DNA of 31,768 bases from Tannerellaceae bacterium (GCA_020860805.1 JAJBTP010000507.1:1-31768); one strand, 5' to 3'. Shown: positions 9,029 through 19,190, counted from the stretch's first letter. The notes: generated from the sequence alone by a model not told the origin. Program-made: numbers and translations.

Positions 9029-11904
9029 ATGAAAAATATATATACAATCGGTTGCTTATTTCTGATGGCTTTCGGGCTACAGACAACCCATGCACAATAT
9101 CAACTCAACTTCGGACTGCCTTCCCGGCAGCCGGATAGTCAGCTACCCAAATCAAAGGCTGCTTTTATAGAACCAGTCAGGAAATCCTACCAGGCAGTTC
9201 CAGGTGAACTTACCCGGGATGAAGAAGGTAATTATACCTTCACTAAAGGATGGGAGATGGTTGAGGGATATAAGTTATTTGAGGAAGGTGTTTCCTTGTG
9301 GACTACTTCTTCCCAACCGGTTGACTGGTATAACGCAACCGTACCCGGAACTGTATTGACTACGCTGGTTAATCAGGGGGGGTGTATGCTGACCCATATT
9401 ATTCACTGAACAATCTGCATATTCCGGATACGTTGTGCCGTATGGACTGGTGGTACCGGATTGCTTTTGACGCTCCACAGGATACGGATGCAGCAGATTT
9501 TGATTTGCTGTTAAACGGTATTAATTATAAAGCCGAAGTATGGTTGAATGGGGTACGGTTGGGTACGATGGCCGGTGCTTTTAAAAGAGGTGTTTTCCCA
9601 ACCAAAGGGCTCCTGAAGAAAAACGGAAAGAATATACTGGCTGTTCATATCTTACCTTCTAATAATCCGGGTATACCTCATGAGCAGAATATTGCTTCGT
9701 TTGGTCCGAATGGCGGAAGCCTGTGTCTGGATGGTCCGACTTTTATATCCTCTGAAGGATGGGACTGGATACCTGGCATGCGCGACCGTAACATTGGTAT
9801 CTGGCAGGATGTGAAATTGATTAAGACTAATAAAATAAAAATACAGGACCCGTTTGTAATAACAGATTTACCTCTTCCTGATACAACCTATGCAGACCTA
9901 ACTATTCAAACAACCTTAGTCAATGTAACAGGACAGCCCCAACAGGTTACTTTGACTGGTAAGATAGAAAATATTACTTTCACCAAAGAAGTATCACTTG
10001 CTAAAAATGAACAGAAAGAAATTACACTGAGTGGTGATGAGTTCAAACAGTTACGGATGCAAAAGCCCCGGTTATGGTGGCCCAATGGATATGGAGCCCA
10101 ACATCTTTATACGTTAGAGTTGGCTGTTAAACAGGGAAATGAAACCTTACAGGTACAGACTATTCGTTTCGGTGTACGTGAATTCTCTTATGAATTCATG
10201 GCTCAGTCCCAGGCAAAAGAAAATGTTCGCTTTAATTATAGTCCTACGGATGCAAGGGATGCCGGTAAACCTTTATTTAATTACAAAGAAGCAGTTACCC
10301 TTACAAATACGAACTATCCCGATATTGCTATCCCTACTTTTGAAGAAGGAGCAGAAAAATACATTCAACGATTGACTGAAGAAAAGGATAACCCGTACCT
10401 CACCATTTTGGTAAATGGCAAACGAATTTTTTTGTAAAGGTGGTAACTGGGGGATGGATGATGGTATGAAACGGGTATCCCGTGAACGGCTGGAACCGTA
10501 TATCAAACTCCATAAAGATGCCGGTTTCACGATGGTGCGTAACTGGACAGGTGAAACTACAGAAGAATTGTTTTATGCCCTTTGTGATGAATATGGCTTG
10601 TTAGTCTGGAATGACTATATGATGTCCACCGAAACATTCAACCTGGAACCACTCGACCATCAATTGTTTTTGGATAATGTGCAGGATATTATCCGCCGGT
10701 TCCGTAATCATCCATCTATTGCTATCTGGTGTCCACGGAATGAAGGATATGCACCGAAAGCATTGGAAGATGGTATCCAGCAATTGATAATTGCCGAAGA
10801 CGGAACCCGTCATTACCACGGTAATTCTATGAAACTGAATCTACAGACCAGTGGCCCGTGGCATTATCTCGTAGAATCAATCAGTTACCTGACCGGTAAA
10901 GCGGATGGTTTTACTACAGAACTGGGTGCGCCATCTGTACCAACAGCCAACACTATCCGCAAATTTATTCCGGAAGAAGATTTATGGCCTATCGGAGATG
11001 TATGGTATTATCACGATATGCATATCGAAAGTTTTGACTGGCGGGATTATATCCGTGACGTAAACCGGGTTGGCAGAGATGAAAGCAAAAATGTAGACGA
11101 ATTTGCCGCACGGGCACAGTTTAAGAATTATATCCTGTACCGGAATATGTTGGAAACATGGAACAGCAACATGTGGAACTATGCCAGTGGTATCTTACTC
11201 TGGATGAGCCATCCGGCATGGCCCAGTATGACCTGGCAAACGTATTCGTACGATTATGAAACACCCGGTTCTTATTTCGCTGTAAAGAAAGCCTGTGAAC
11301 CTATCCATGTACAGTGGAACTCTGTAAGCAATCAATTGCAGGTAGTCAATACAACGTTGAAGGGTTTGAAATCAGCCAATGTTCAATTCATGGTATATGA
11401 TATAAAAGGTAAAAAACTCTTTGATAAAGCCTATAAAATGAATATACAGATCAATGCAACGACTCTTTGTGCGGAAGTAGGTATTCCTGCGGAAATAAAA
11501 GATGAGTTAGTATTGGTAAGAGTCGTGTTAGATGATGGAAAAGGAAAAACAATATCTCTGTTAATGATTACTGGATTAACCGTGAAGATACAAACGATTA
11601 TACCCGTATCGGTGATATCGGAGCCACTTCCGTACAGGTAGTAGAAAAAGGGTTGACAGAGAAAAACGGAAAAACATTCCTGAAGGCAGAAGTGAAAAAT
11701 ATGAAAAAAGAAATCGCAGTAGGTATCAAATTAAATGCCCGCTGGAAAGATTCCAATGAAATTATATTACCGGCCTATATGTCTGACGGATATTTTAACC
11801 TGTTACCCGGAGAAACCAGAGTAATAGAAGTAGAAATACCTTGTACAACCGGCAAAAACATATACATATCTGCCGAAGGGTTGAATGTGGCACTAAATTC
11901 CTGA
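9029..11904 (+). CDS. GH2-family exo-glycosidase (beta-mannosidase/exo-glucosaminidase type), frame-broken in three places
   Basis: A secreted GH2 enzyme of about 958 residues read in four pieces. ATG 9029 gives the signal MKNIYTIGCLFLMAFGLQTTHAQ and is preferred over the upstream TTG at 9011. Order: sugar-binding domain (NQGVYADPYYSLNN, WLNGVRLG), Ig-like domain (LWWPNGYGAQHLYTLEL), TIM barrel (KRIFCKGGNWGMDD, then WCPRNEG with the probable acid/base Glu and FTTELGAPSVPT with the probable nucleophile), then C-terminal beta domains. Breaks: G7 at 9376-9382 (5 or 8 expected), T7 at 10427-10433 (6 expected), A5 at 11545-11549 (6 expected). Every restored junction gives conserved sequence. It would release terminal sugars from the non-reducing end. 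Beta-mannose is plausible given the nearby ManA, but the linkage is not provable here. Confidence 0.85.
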
Positions 11905-11915
11905 AAGGAATACGA

Positions 11916-12082
11916 AGCAATAGCCCAGGGTTGAGCGCAGCGAATACCCTGGGTTAATGGACCGACACATACCTCAACCCTGAAGGGGGTGCATAGATGA
12001 ACTACAGTTTTGTAGAACCTTTACAAGGTTCTGTGCCTTCTAGGGTTTTCCTACTCAGGGTTTACAACCCTGGGCTATTGCT
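11916..12082. repeat. Compound palindromic intergenic element with perfect 17-bp terminal arms
   Basis: AGCAATAGCCCAGGGTT (11916-11932) is the exact reverse complement of 12066-12082. Inside are further pairs: CCCAGGGT with ACCCTGGG near 11924-11953, a GAACCT-TTACA-AGGTTC hairpin (12015-12031), and an imperfect AACCCTGAAGG/CCTTCTAGGGTT pair. Small hairpins also flank it (TCCTGAAAGGA before, ATCCCTTACAGGGAT after). It fills most of the 232-base gap between the GH2 and isomerase genes and contains no credible ORF. It looks like a REP/BIME-type or miniature mobile element. Confidence 0.7.
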
Positions 12083-12136
12083 CAAATCCCTTACAGGGAT
12101 AAAGACGAAAATAAATATCTTATAAAAATAGAAAAG

Positions 12137-12694
12137 ATGAAAAGTTCTGAAATTCTTTTTCCTACAACCATATTTACCAATAATCTGCTTACGGGGGAAG
12201 GAGTAAAAAATGATACACGGCGGCTTGCAGATGTAGATACTATATTTGCTAACCAGCCGGCATTAAAGGAAATGGACAGGCAACAAACCATTTACCGGGT
12301 AAGTAGTTTCCTTCCTGTCAGAGAAAATACATCCGGAGGTCTCTTCTTCGGTATTACTACCCTATATCCCGGTAAAGTAGGGGACGAGTATTTTATAACC
12401 AAAGGTCATTATCATTCCCATGTGGATACGGCTGAGTTTTATTGGGGCGTAGAAGGAGAGGGAATGTTGATACTCATGGATTTGGAACGGAATGTTTGGG
12501 CAGAAAGAATGTTTCCCGGTAGTTTGCATTATATACCGGGCAAAGTGGCTCACCGGGTTGCTAATACGGGTTACCGGAACCTTGTCTTTTCAGCCTGTTG
12601 GCCGTCGGATGCCGGACATGATTATGATTCGATAGCCCGGGACGGATTCGCTAAACGTCTGCTGGATATGGATGGAGTACCCACTTTAAGATAA
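12137..12694 (+). CDS. Cupin-type glucose-6-phosphate isomerase (first copy)
   Basis: Intact 185-residue cupin of the archaeal-type phosphoglucose isomerase family, which interconverts glucose-6-phosphate and fructose-6-phosphate in the cytoplasm using a bound metal. The metal site is visible: His91 and His93 in KGHYHSHVDTAE, Glu100, and His139 in YIPGKVAHRVANTG. The conserved segment TTLYPGKVGDEYFITKGHYH is typical of the family. It is leaderless and cytosolic. It is the first gene of a tight cluster, with the ROK kinase starting 8 bases later, which suggests it feeds released hexose into glycolysis. A second, divergent cupin isomerase lies 2.7 kb downstream, so one of the two may use another sugar phosphate. 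Confidence 0.85.
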   Translation: MKSSEILFPTTIFTNNLLTGEGVKNDTRRLADVDTIFANQPALKEMDRQQTIYRVSSFLPVRENTSGGLFFGITTLYPGKVGDEYFITKGHYHSHVDTAEFYWGVEGEGMLILMDLERNVWAERMFPGSLHYIPGKVAHRVANTGYRNLVFSACWPSDAGHDYDSIARDGFAKRLLDMDGVPTLR

Positions 12695-12702
12695 ACTGAC
12701 AT

Positions 12703-13670
12703 ATGAAATACACCTATACAATTGGAATCGATCTGGGTGGTACCTTCGTCAAAGTAGGGCTGGTCGGAAACGGGAAGATGATAGACTTTACCGTGTTTAA
12801 TTCGAATATGCAAAAAGGTCTGGAAGCCAACCTTCCTTATCTGAAATCAGTTATTTATGACTTACTTTCTCAGAATGATGTAAGTAAAGAAGAACTTTCC
12901 GGCATTTGCCTTGCTTTTCCGGGAATTGTAGATACCTCACATAGCAGAGTATTATCTACCAACGAGAAATATGATGATGCATCTCAACTGAATCTGGAAC
13001 GTTGGTTTAAGGTCCATTTTGGTGTACCGTTTCATCTGGATAATGATGCCCGCCTGGCTACTATCGGAGAATGGAAATACGGTGCGGCAAAAGGAATCAA
13101 TAATGTTGTTATGATGACGTTGGGTACAGGGATCGGTACAGGTGTGATTCTGGACGGACGGGTGATGTATGGCGAACATTTTCAGGCTGGTTGTTTAGGT
13201 GGTCATTTTGTGGTGGATTATAAAGGCCACACATGTTCCTGTGGCAATGTCGGATGTGTGGAAGCCCATGCTTCTTCTTTTTTCCTTTGGAAAATTATAG
13301 AAGAAAATGAACATCTTTCCCCTCAGTTCAAATCACGGGCACAGGAATATACATTTGAAAGTCATTTTAAATTAGCAGGAACCCATGAAGAAGCTCAACT
13401 GGTAATTAAAGAATGTATGAAAGTCTGGGCAGCTGCTATTGTTACTTATATTCATGCTTATGACCCCAGGTTGTAATAGTGGGTGGTGGAATTATGAAAA
13501 GTAAAGAGATGATTTTGCCCTTCCTGCAAAAATATATAGATACATATGCCTGGTGTCCTACCCAACGGGTAGAAATCAGAGCGTCCCAATTAGGAGATAA
13601 TGCAGCTATACTGGCTGCAGAGTATTGTTTACAAAATAAAGTAATAAAAAATGAATCCGCTAACTTATAA
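12703..13670 (+). CDS. ROK-family sugar kinase (glucokinase/mannokinase type), frame-broken
   Basis: Cytoplasmic ATP-dependent hexokinase of about 322 residues. It has the phosphate loop IGIDLGGTFVKVGLV, the catalytic aspartate (Asp115, in HLDNDARLA) and the second phosphate motif LGTGIGTGVILDG. The zinc site is complete (His168 with Cys178, Cys180 and Cys185 in CSCGNVGCVE). The frame as read ends at 13476. Adding one C to C4 at 13464-13467 restores DPQVVIVGGGIMKSKE, the normal ROK ending, and continues to 13670. It overlaps the following mannose-6-phosphate isomerase start by 20 bases. Its neighbours (isomerases for glucose- and mannose-6-phosphate) suggest it phosphorylates glucose, mannose or both; sequence alone cannot separate these. 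Confidence 0.87.
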
Positions 13671-15430
13671 AGGTTCAAATTACGATAAATATCCGGTGGT
13701 TCAGTTACCGGATACCTATACGGAGGCTTGTTTTTCGGGATGGGAATCTATTACAGGTGAAATCCGGCAGAAATTACAGGCTATAAACAAAAGAGAAAAG
13801 ATTCTGGTGGTAGAATGTTATCCCGGTGTGGACGAGAAGGAAATCCGGAATGTATTTGAAGCTGCCTTTCCGGATGCTCTTTGCATTCATTCAAAAGAGG
13901 GAATGCTGGAAGAAGAAGAGTTGAATGCATTATTGAAAGAGGATGTAACGGAGGATGAACTCTTCGGATACATGACCCGCCGGAATATAGACTGTTATTT
14001 TGACCCACAGAAAGTAGTATCCATTCGGAAGCAAATACAATCTGTATCCGGGCAACCGGTTATTGTATATGGAACCGGGGCTGCTTATCTACAACCTACA
14101 TCTGACATATTGGTGTATGCAGATATGGCCCGGTGGGAAATACAGCAGCGTTTCAGACGTAATGAAGTGGGGAATGTAGGGTTAAACAATGCTGCCGAAC
14201 GGACTTCACTACAATATAAAAGAGGCTTTTTTGTGGATTGGCGTATTTGTGACCGTTTCAAGAAAAAACTAATGCCTTACTGGAATTATGTATTGGATAC
14301 GAATAGCAAAGGTCAACCAAATATGGCAATAGCCGAAGCTATAGAGGCCGGTTTGAAACAGGCTATCCAACAACCGTTCCGGGCAGTTCCCTTTTTTGAC
14401 CCGGGACCCTGGGGAGAGGCCAATGGATGAAAGAAGTTTGTGACCTGGATAGAAAGGAAATCAATTTTGCCTGGTGTTTTGATTGTGTGCCTGAGGAAAA
14501 TAGTTTACTGTTAGGCTTTGGCAACATTCGATTCCAGTTACCATCTATAAATCTGATTTTTGCCTATCCCCGTGAATTGTTAGGAAAGCCGGTACATGCC
14601 CGCTTTGGTGATGAATTCCCTATTCGTTTTGATTTTCTGGATACCATGGATGGAGGAAATCTCAGTTTACAGGTACACCCATTGACCGAATATATACAGG
14701 AAAAGTTTGGAATGCATTATACGCAGGAAGAGAGTTATTATATGCTGGATGCCCGGGAAGATGTAGTCGTGTATCTGGGCCTAAAAATGGAATTGATAAA
14801 GATGAGATGATTCAGGCCCTGGAAGAATCTCAGACTTGCGGAGTATTTGATGTGGAAAAATATATCGGAAAATATCCGGCAAAGAAACATGATCATTTCC
14901 TGATACCTCCCGGTACCCTTCATTGTTCCGGTACGAATGGAATGGTTCTTGAAATCAGTGCCACTCCTTTTATTTTCACATTCAAACTTTGGGATTGGGG
15001 ACGTTTGGGACTGGATGGCCGGCCACGGCCTATTAATATTGAACATGGTAAACAGGTTATCCAATGGGATAGGGATGAAGAGTGGGCTAAAAAGGAAGGT
15101 ATTAATCAATTTGTTCCGGTTGACAAAGGAGACGGATGGCGGGAAGAGAAAACCGGCCTGCATGAATGTGGGTTTATTGAAACACGCCGTCACTGGTTCA
15201 CCAAACCGGTTCTGCATACAACGGATAAAAGTGTCAATGTACTGAATCTGGTGGAAGGGCGGGAAGCTATTGTAGAAAGTCCGAACCATGCTTTTGAACC
15301 TTTTGTGGTTCACTATGCAGAAACTTTCATTATCCCGGCAGCTGTGGGTGAATATACGATACGGCCTTTCGGTGAATCGGAAGGTCAGGAATGTGCTACA
15401 CTTAAAGCCTATGTCAGACACAATGGATAA
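13651..15430 (+). CDS. manA: Class I mannose-6-phosphate isomerase with extra N-terminal domain, frame-broken in two places
   Basis: Interconverts mannose-6-phosphate and fructose-6-phosphate. The C-terminal half is a type I phosphomannose isomerase: zinc-site SLQVHPLTEY, then ESYYMLDAREDVVVYLGL, HDHFLIPPGTLHCSG and RPRPINIEHG. It is preceded by about 255 residues not found in Escherichia coli ManA, containing ILVVECYPGVDEKEIRNVF and VIVYGTGAAYL, whose function I do not recognise. Total length is about 592 residues; long forms like this occur in Bacteroidota. Breaks: GAGAG at 14414-14418 (GAG restores GPWGGQWMKEVCD) and A5 at 14783-14787 (A6 restores LGLKNGIDKDEM). It overlaps the kinase upstream by 20 bases and the second cupin isomerase downstream by 8. 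Confidence 0.85.
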
Positions 15431-16220
15431 GCAAGTACTTGAATTTAATCCTGGTTTTGGTATTTATCCGGCTAAAGATACCCCTGTCTTTTTGTATGAT
15501 GAGGATGTTTTCGGGCCGGATGTGGAAAACAGACGGTTGGATGATATACGGAAAAGCCTGAAGGAACCTACCTGTGGGGGGACCGGATATTGTTTATTCC
15601 ATTGCTATGGATGTGGGTAAGAAAAAACATAAACAGTTACTATTTGACTGGCATTTACTCTTTGGGGTAGTGCGGTTTGCTGCCGGAAAATTAGGAAAAG
15701 AACCTATCCGTAGAGCCAGGGCCATATTCATAAAGTGTCTCCGGTGAGTAATTGGTCTGCCCCGGAAGTGTATGAAATATGGGCAGGTGAAGCCGTGATT
15801 TATATGCAGGAATATGCAGAAGATAATCCGGGACGTTGTTTTGCTGTGTATGCAAAACCCGGAGATGTTGTGATTGTACCTCCGTATTGGGCACATGCCA
15901 CTATCAATGCCAATCCATCCAAAGAAATGGTATTCGGAGCCTGGTGTGACCGTCAGTATGGTTTTGAATATGAAGGAGTCAGAAAGCATAACGGAATAGC
16001 CTGGTATCCTTATTTTGATGAAAAAGACGAACTGCAATGGGAGGCAAATTCGCTGTATCAGCATTCTCCTTTGCTTTGTAAAAGTCCCGGTAGTTATACC
16101 TCTTTGGGAGTTGAAGGAGGAAAATCACTCTATCAACTCTTTGAAGATAATCCTGATACATTTTCCTTTGTTCCTTTTCCACAACGAAAGGAAGAAAATT
16201 GGAAGAATTTTATTCCGTAA
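15423..16220 (+). CDS. Second cupin-type glucose-6-phosphate isomerase-like protein, frame-broken in two places
   Basis: A second, longer member of the cupin phosphoglucose isomerase family (about 265 residues). Metal-site candidates are the histidines in SQGHIHKV, the glutamates of APEVYEIWAGE and the histidine of PPYWAHATINANP. Two breaks divide it. G6 at 15576-15581 (G5 restores TCGGPDIVYSIAMDVGKKK). AGAG at 15712-15715 (AG restores EPIRSQGHIHKVSPVSNW). The ATG at 15423 overlaps the ManA stop by 8 bases; another ATG at 15411 is possible. The MFS gene follows after 27 bases. It is clearly not a recent duplicate of the first cupin isomerase: the shared parts are confined to the cupin core. 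A different sugar-phosphate substrate is possible. Confidence 0.75.
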
Positions 16221-16247
16221 CACATTTAAACCTATTAAATCAAGAAC

Positions 16248-17578
16248 ATGAATAACAACAGCAAATATTTATACTGGATTACATTCGTTGCTATCAATGG
16301 AGGATTATTGTTTGGACTGAATATGGCCTCTATCTCCGGTGCAACCGATATGATACAAATGAAGTTTTCACTTACTGAGAGCGGATTGGGAATGGTTACC
16401 GGAACGATGATGTTGGGTTGTTTGCTGGGGGCATTGTTTACCGGTAGTATAGCTGAAAAGTGGGGACGGAAGAAGACTATGTTACTGACGGCTGTATTAT
16501 TTATTATTTCAACCCTGGGTTGTGCTTTTTCCAATAGTTTAGGTATGCTTATCTTTTTCCGGGTATTGACGGGAGTAGGGGTAGGTATGGTTTCGGTAGT
16601 TGGTCCTATGTATATCTCAGAGATTGCACCGGCACGTAATAGAGGAACTTTTGTTTCGTTTAACCAGTTTGCCATAACCATTGGTATTTTATTAGCCTAC
16701 TGTTTTGATTTCTTACTGGTGAATCAGGGTGACCAAAGCTGGCGGTATATGTTGGGTATACCGGTTGTATTTGGTATTATTTACCTGGTATGTCTTTTAC
16801 TGGCTTTTCCGGAAAGTCCACGTTGGTTATTCAACCAGGGAAAGAAAGCAGAAGCATAAACTATCTTTAAGAAAATAGGAGAAGATATTTCCGATGATTT
16901 ATCAGGGATAGATTCATCCCAACAGACAAACGATAACCGTATCTCCATCGGAGACTTATTTAAAGGTAAAACCGGAAAAATTGTTTTTATAGGTACATTG
17001 ATAGCCGTGTTCCAACAGATAACGGGTATTAATGCGGTTTTGATTTTTGCACCGGATATTTTGAAATCAGCAGGAGTCGGAGGGGAAACAGCTTTACAAC
17101 AATCCATGTTAGTTGGCCTGGTTAACTTTCTGATGACTATTGTAGCCATTAAACTGGTGGATACACAAGGACGTAAAACTCTTTTATTGTATGGAGCAGC
17201 AGGTATGAGTGTGGCACTGTGTTATTTGATGTTTGAGTTTATGCAGCCGGTCCGTAATACGACATTTGTATTGATTGCGTTGTTAGTGTATATAGCCTTT
17301 TTGCAGCTTCTTTTGCACCGGTTATGTGGGTGATTATTTCTGAAATCTATCCACCGGCAATCAAAGGTTTAGCGATGTCTTTTTCAACGGCTGTCAGCTG
17401 GATATGTACCTTCCTTACCATCTATACTGCTCCGGTTATCCGGTCAGGTTTAGGTGATACGGCATTATTTGGTCTATACGCTTTCTTTTCAATAGTAGCC
17501 TTTCTATTCGTAAAAAAATATATACCAGAAACAAAAGGAAAAAGCTTAGAGCAGATTCAGAAGGAGTTGAAATTGTAA
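16248..17578 (+). CDS. MFS sugar porter, disrupted by an in-frame stop and a frameshift
   Basis: Inner-membrane monosaccharide:proton symporter of the sugar-porter family, about 443 residues with 12 expected membrane segments. Family signatures: GLNMASISGATDMIQ in the first helix, AEKWGRKKTMLL between helices 2 and 3, PESPRWLFNQGKK after helix 6, FQQITGINAVLIFAPDI in helix 7 and PETKGKSLEQIQKEL at the end. A TAA at 16857-16859 interrupts the central loop in frame (KKAEA-stop-TIFKKIGEDIS); it could come from GAA, AAA or CAA by one change. T5 at 17298-17302 needs a sixth T to restore YIAFFAASFAPVMWVIISEI. It ends locus A and would bring hexose to the ROK kinase. Confidence 0.85.
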
Positions 17579-17590
17579 TCTATTTTTATT

Positions 17591-17601
17591 CCCCTACGGG
17601 G
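17591..17601. terminator. Short hairpin after the sugar porter gene
   Basis: CCCC-TAC-GGGG, extended by one T:A pair on the outside, lies 13 bases after the porter stop codon and is followed by GATTTAATC. The T-run is weak, so it is only a candidate end for the plus-strand transcript. Confidence 0.4.
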
Positions 17602-17638
17602 ATTTAATCTGTAACTAACCTAATCATTGTGAAAAAGG

Positions 17639-17669
17639 AAGGGGAGGCGGCCGTAGGCTGTCTCCCCTT
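17639..17669 (-). terminator. Rho-independent terminator of locus B
   Basis: AAGGGGAG (17639-17646) pairs with CTCCCCTT (17662-17669), with an inner GCC/GGC pair that extends the structure. Read on the minus strand the hairpin is followed by CCTTTTTCAC, giving a T5 run, so it fits termination after the GH30 gene, 21 bases past its stop. It also separates two converging transcripts. Confidence 0.7.
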
Positions 17670-17689
17670 AGTAGTATAATACACTTAAA

Positions 17690-19117
17690 TTACTTTACCG
17701 TCCCGGTAAAGGTAATTACACTTTGCGCCGGGATACTTACAGAGAACTTGCCTGTTTTGTCTGCTTTAATAGACTGAGTTTCCCAGCATTTATCATTATT
17801 TGTGAGGTAACCTGTCAATGTATTTTGTGGGTTAGCTCCTTCTATAGACAGGTGAGTAATCTGTTCATTATCGTTATTATTGATAATTACGACTGTATAC
17901 TTGTTTTCCTTTTTATAGGCAGAAACTAATAATTCAGTGCTGGTTGTGGTTTCTATCCGTTTGCTTCCGGAAGGTATGTAACGGGTGAAATTCCCAAATG
18001 TTTCATAACGTTTGCTTAGGGTATACTCCTTTCTGTTTTTATTCAGTTCAATCAGACATTCGTTATTACCGGCCGGCATAGCCCCTCCCCACCAGATGAA
18101 AGCACTTACATTGGCCGTAGTCAGGTATTCGTGAAATGTTTCAGCCCAAAACATACCATTTTCCATGGATAAGTCCAATGGGTCTGTAGTACTTATTTCT
18201 GTCATCCATACCGGAATGTTTTTATCTTCTGCAATATGGAAAGGAACAATAGATGTTTTCATCAACCCATTAAGCATTTCCATGCCTTTTATCTCCGGAA
18301 ACGTATAACCATGCCCGGATGCAATGGGGTTATAGTTTAAAATATCCGGATATTCTTCCAGGATGGTGTTTACAAAATCTTCTGAAGAAAGAGAAGATAA
18401 CATAGTGGTAGCCGACCAGAATGGATTCTCTCCGAATACGATTTTAGCATCGACTTTCTCTTTTTGGAAAGTGGGTCCCAGATGTTTTGTAAGAAATTCT
18501 CCCATTTTGTCAGCACTCCATACCGATGAATTCCACGGAGCTGCATATCCGGGTTCGTTGGAAGGTGAGATAGCATACGGTTCCATACCAGCTGCCTGGT
18601 AGGCTTTATAGAAAGCAGCCAGATAATCGGCATAAGCCTGGTAATAGTCTTTTCTTAAATGTCCACCTGATGCATTTTTGTTACTTTTCATGTAAGCCGG
18701 TGCACTCCAGGCTGAAAAGAGGAGTTTCTCTACTTTGTACTTCTCTTTGGCCTGTTTGGTAATCCAGTGTTGGCCTCTGCGTTTTGCATCGTCCGATTCT
18801 TTATCCAAAAGAGGATGATCGAATGGAATAAGAATATCATCTTCCAGATTAAAAGAGGTATCATTTTCGTTTTCCCAATAATGAGGGTAGATTTCTCCCC
18901 GTAGAATGTTTAATTGAAGACCTTCCTGATCAAAAAGTAATTCCATGAGTTTATCCCGCTGATGGTGGGCGTACAATGGATAAGACCATCCGGCCTGGGA
19001 AACTCCGAATCCGTCAATGGTTTGTTTTTCCTGGTTCCAGTGGATGGTTACATCTCCGGCATGCAGAGGAAGTAAGCTCATACAGAGTAAAATAGTAAGC
19101 GTACAAACGTTTTTCAT
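17690..19117 (-). CDS. GH30-family glycoside hydrolase
   Basis: Intact 475-residue secreted retaining glycosidase. The signal peptide is MKNVCTLTILLCMSLLPLHA. The catalytic barrel begins at IDGFGVSQAGW. The acid/base is Glu188 in SPSNEPG and the nucleophile is Glu307 in WMTEIST; WSAPAYMKSN is a further GH30 hallmark. A C-terminal beta-sandwich follows (about 385-475, from YIPSGSKRIETTT to SVITFTGTVK). GH30 members cut beta-1,6-glucan, glucuronoxylan, beta-1,6-galactan or glucosylceramide. The GFGVSQAGW start is closer to the xylanase/galactanase group than to glucosylceramidases, but I would not name a substrate. It is the only hydrolase of locus B and lies 81 bases after SusD. Confidence 0.88.
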   Translation of the reverse strand: MKNVCTLTILLCMSLLPLHAGDVTIHWNQEKQTIDGFGVSQAGWSYPLYAHHQRDKLMELLFDQEGLQLNILRGEIYPHYWENENDTSFNLEDDILIPFDHPLLDKESDDAKRRGQHWITKQAKEKYKVEKLLFSAWSAPAYMKSNKNASGGHLRKDYYQAYADYLAAFYKAYQAAGMEPYAISPSNEPGYAAPWNSSVWSADKMGEFLTKHLGPTFQKEKVDAKIVFGENPFWSATTMLSSLSSEDFVNTILEEYPDILNYNPIASGHGYTFPEIKGMEMLNGLMKTSIVPFHIAEDKNIPVWMTEISTTDPLDLSMENGMFWAETFHEYLTTANVSAFIWWGGAMPAGNNECLIELNKNRKEYTLSKRYETFGNFTRYIPSGSKRIETTTSTELLVSAYKKENKYTVVIINNNDNEQITHLSIEGANPQNTLTGYLTNNDKCWETQSIKADKTGKFSVSIPAQSVITFTGTVK

Positions 19118-19137
19118 GTTTTTTGTTTTTTAAGTTC

Positions 19138-19190
19138 ACACAGGAAACAAATATACGATCCTTGTTTCCTGTGTAAAAAAAAAAAAAAAA
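19138..19190. repeat. 13-bp inverted repeat beside an A16 tract, between SusD and GH30 genes
   Basis: ACACAGGAAACAA (19138-19150) and TTGTTTCCTGTGT (19162-19174) are perfect reverse complements with an 11-base loop, directly beside sixteen consecutive A bases (19175-19190). In the direction of transcription (minus) the T16 comes before the hairpin, the wrong order for a simple terminator. It may be an mRNA processing or protection hairpin that sets the ratio of SusD to GH30. Confidence 0.6.

Noticed and set aside
11653..11904. A separate 83-residue gene
   Set aside because: It continues the GH2 C-terminal beta domain in a frame restored by one added A at 11545-11549.
13479..13670. A separate 63-residue gene
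   Set aside because: It is the C-terminal end of the ROK kinase (VGGGIMKSKE), displaced by one missing C at 13464-13467.
14738..15421. 227-codon minus-strand open frame
   Set aside because: It lies wholly opposite the conserved mannose-6-phosphate isomerase, lacks recognisable motifs and a plausible operon context, so it is a shadow.
15594..16064. 156-codon minus-strand open frame
   Set aside because: Opposite the second cupin isomerase, whose cupin motifs fix the coding strand.
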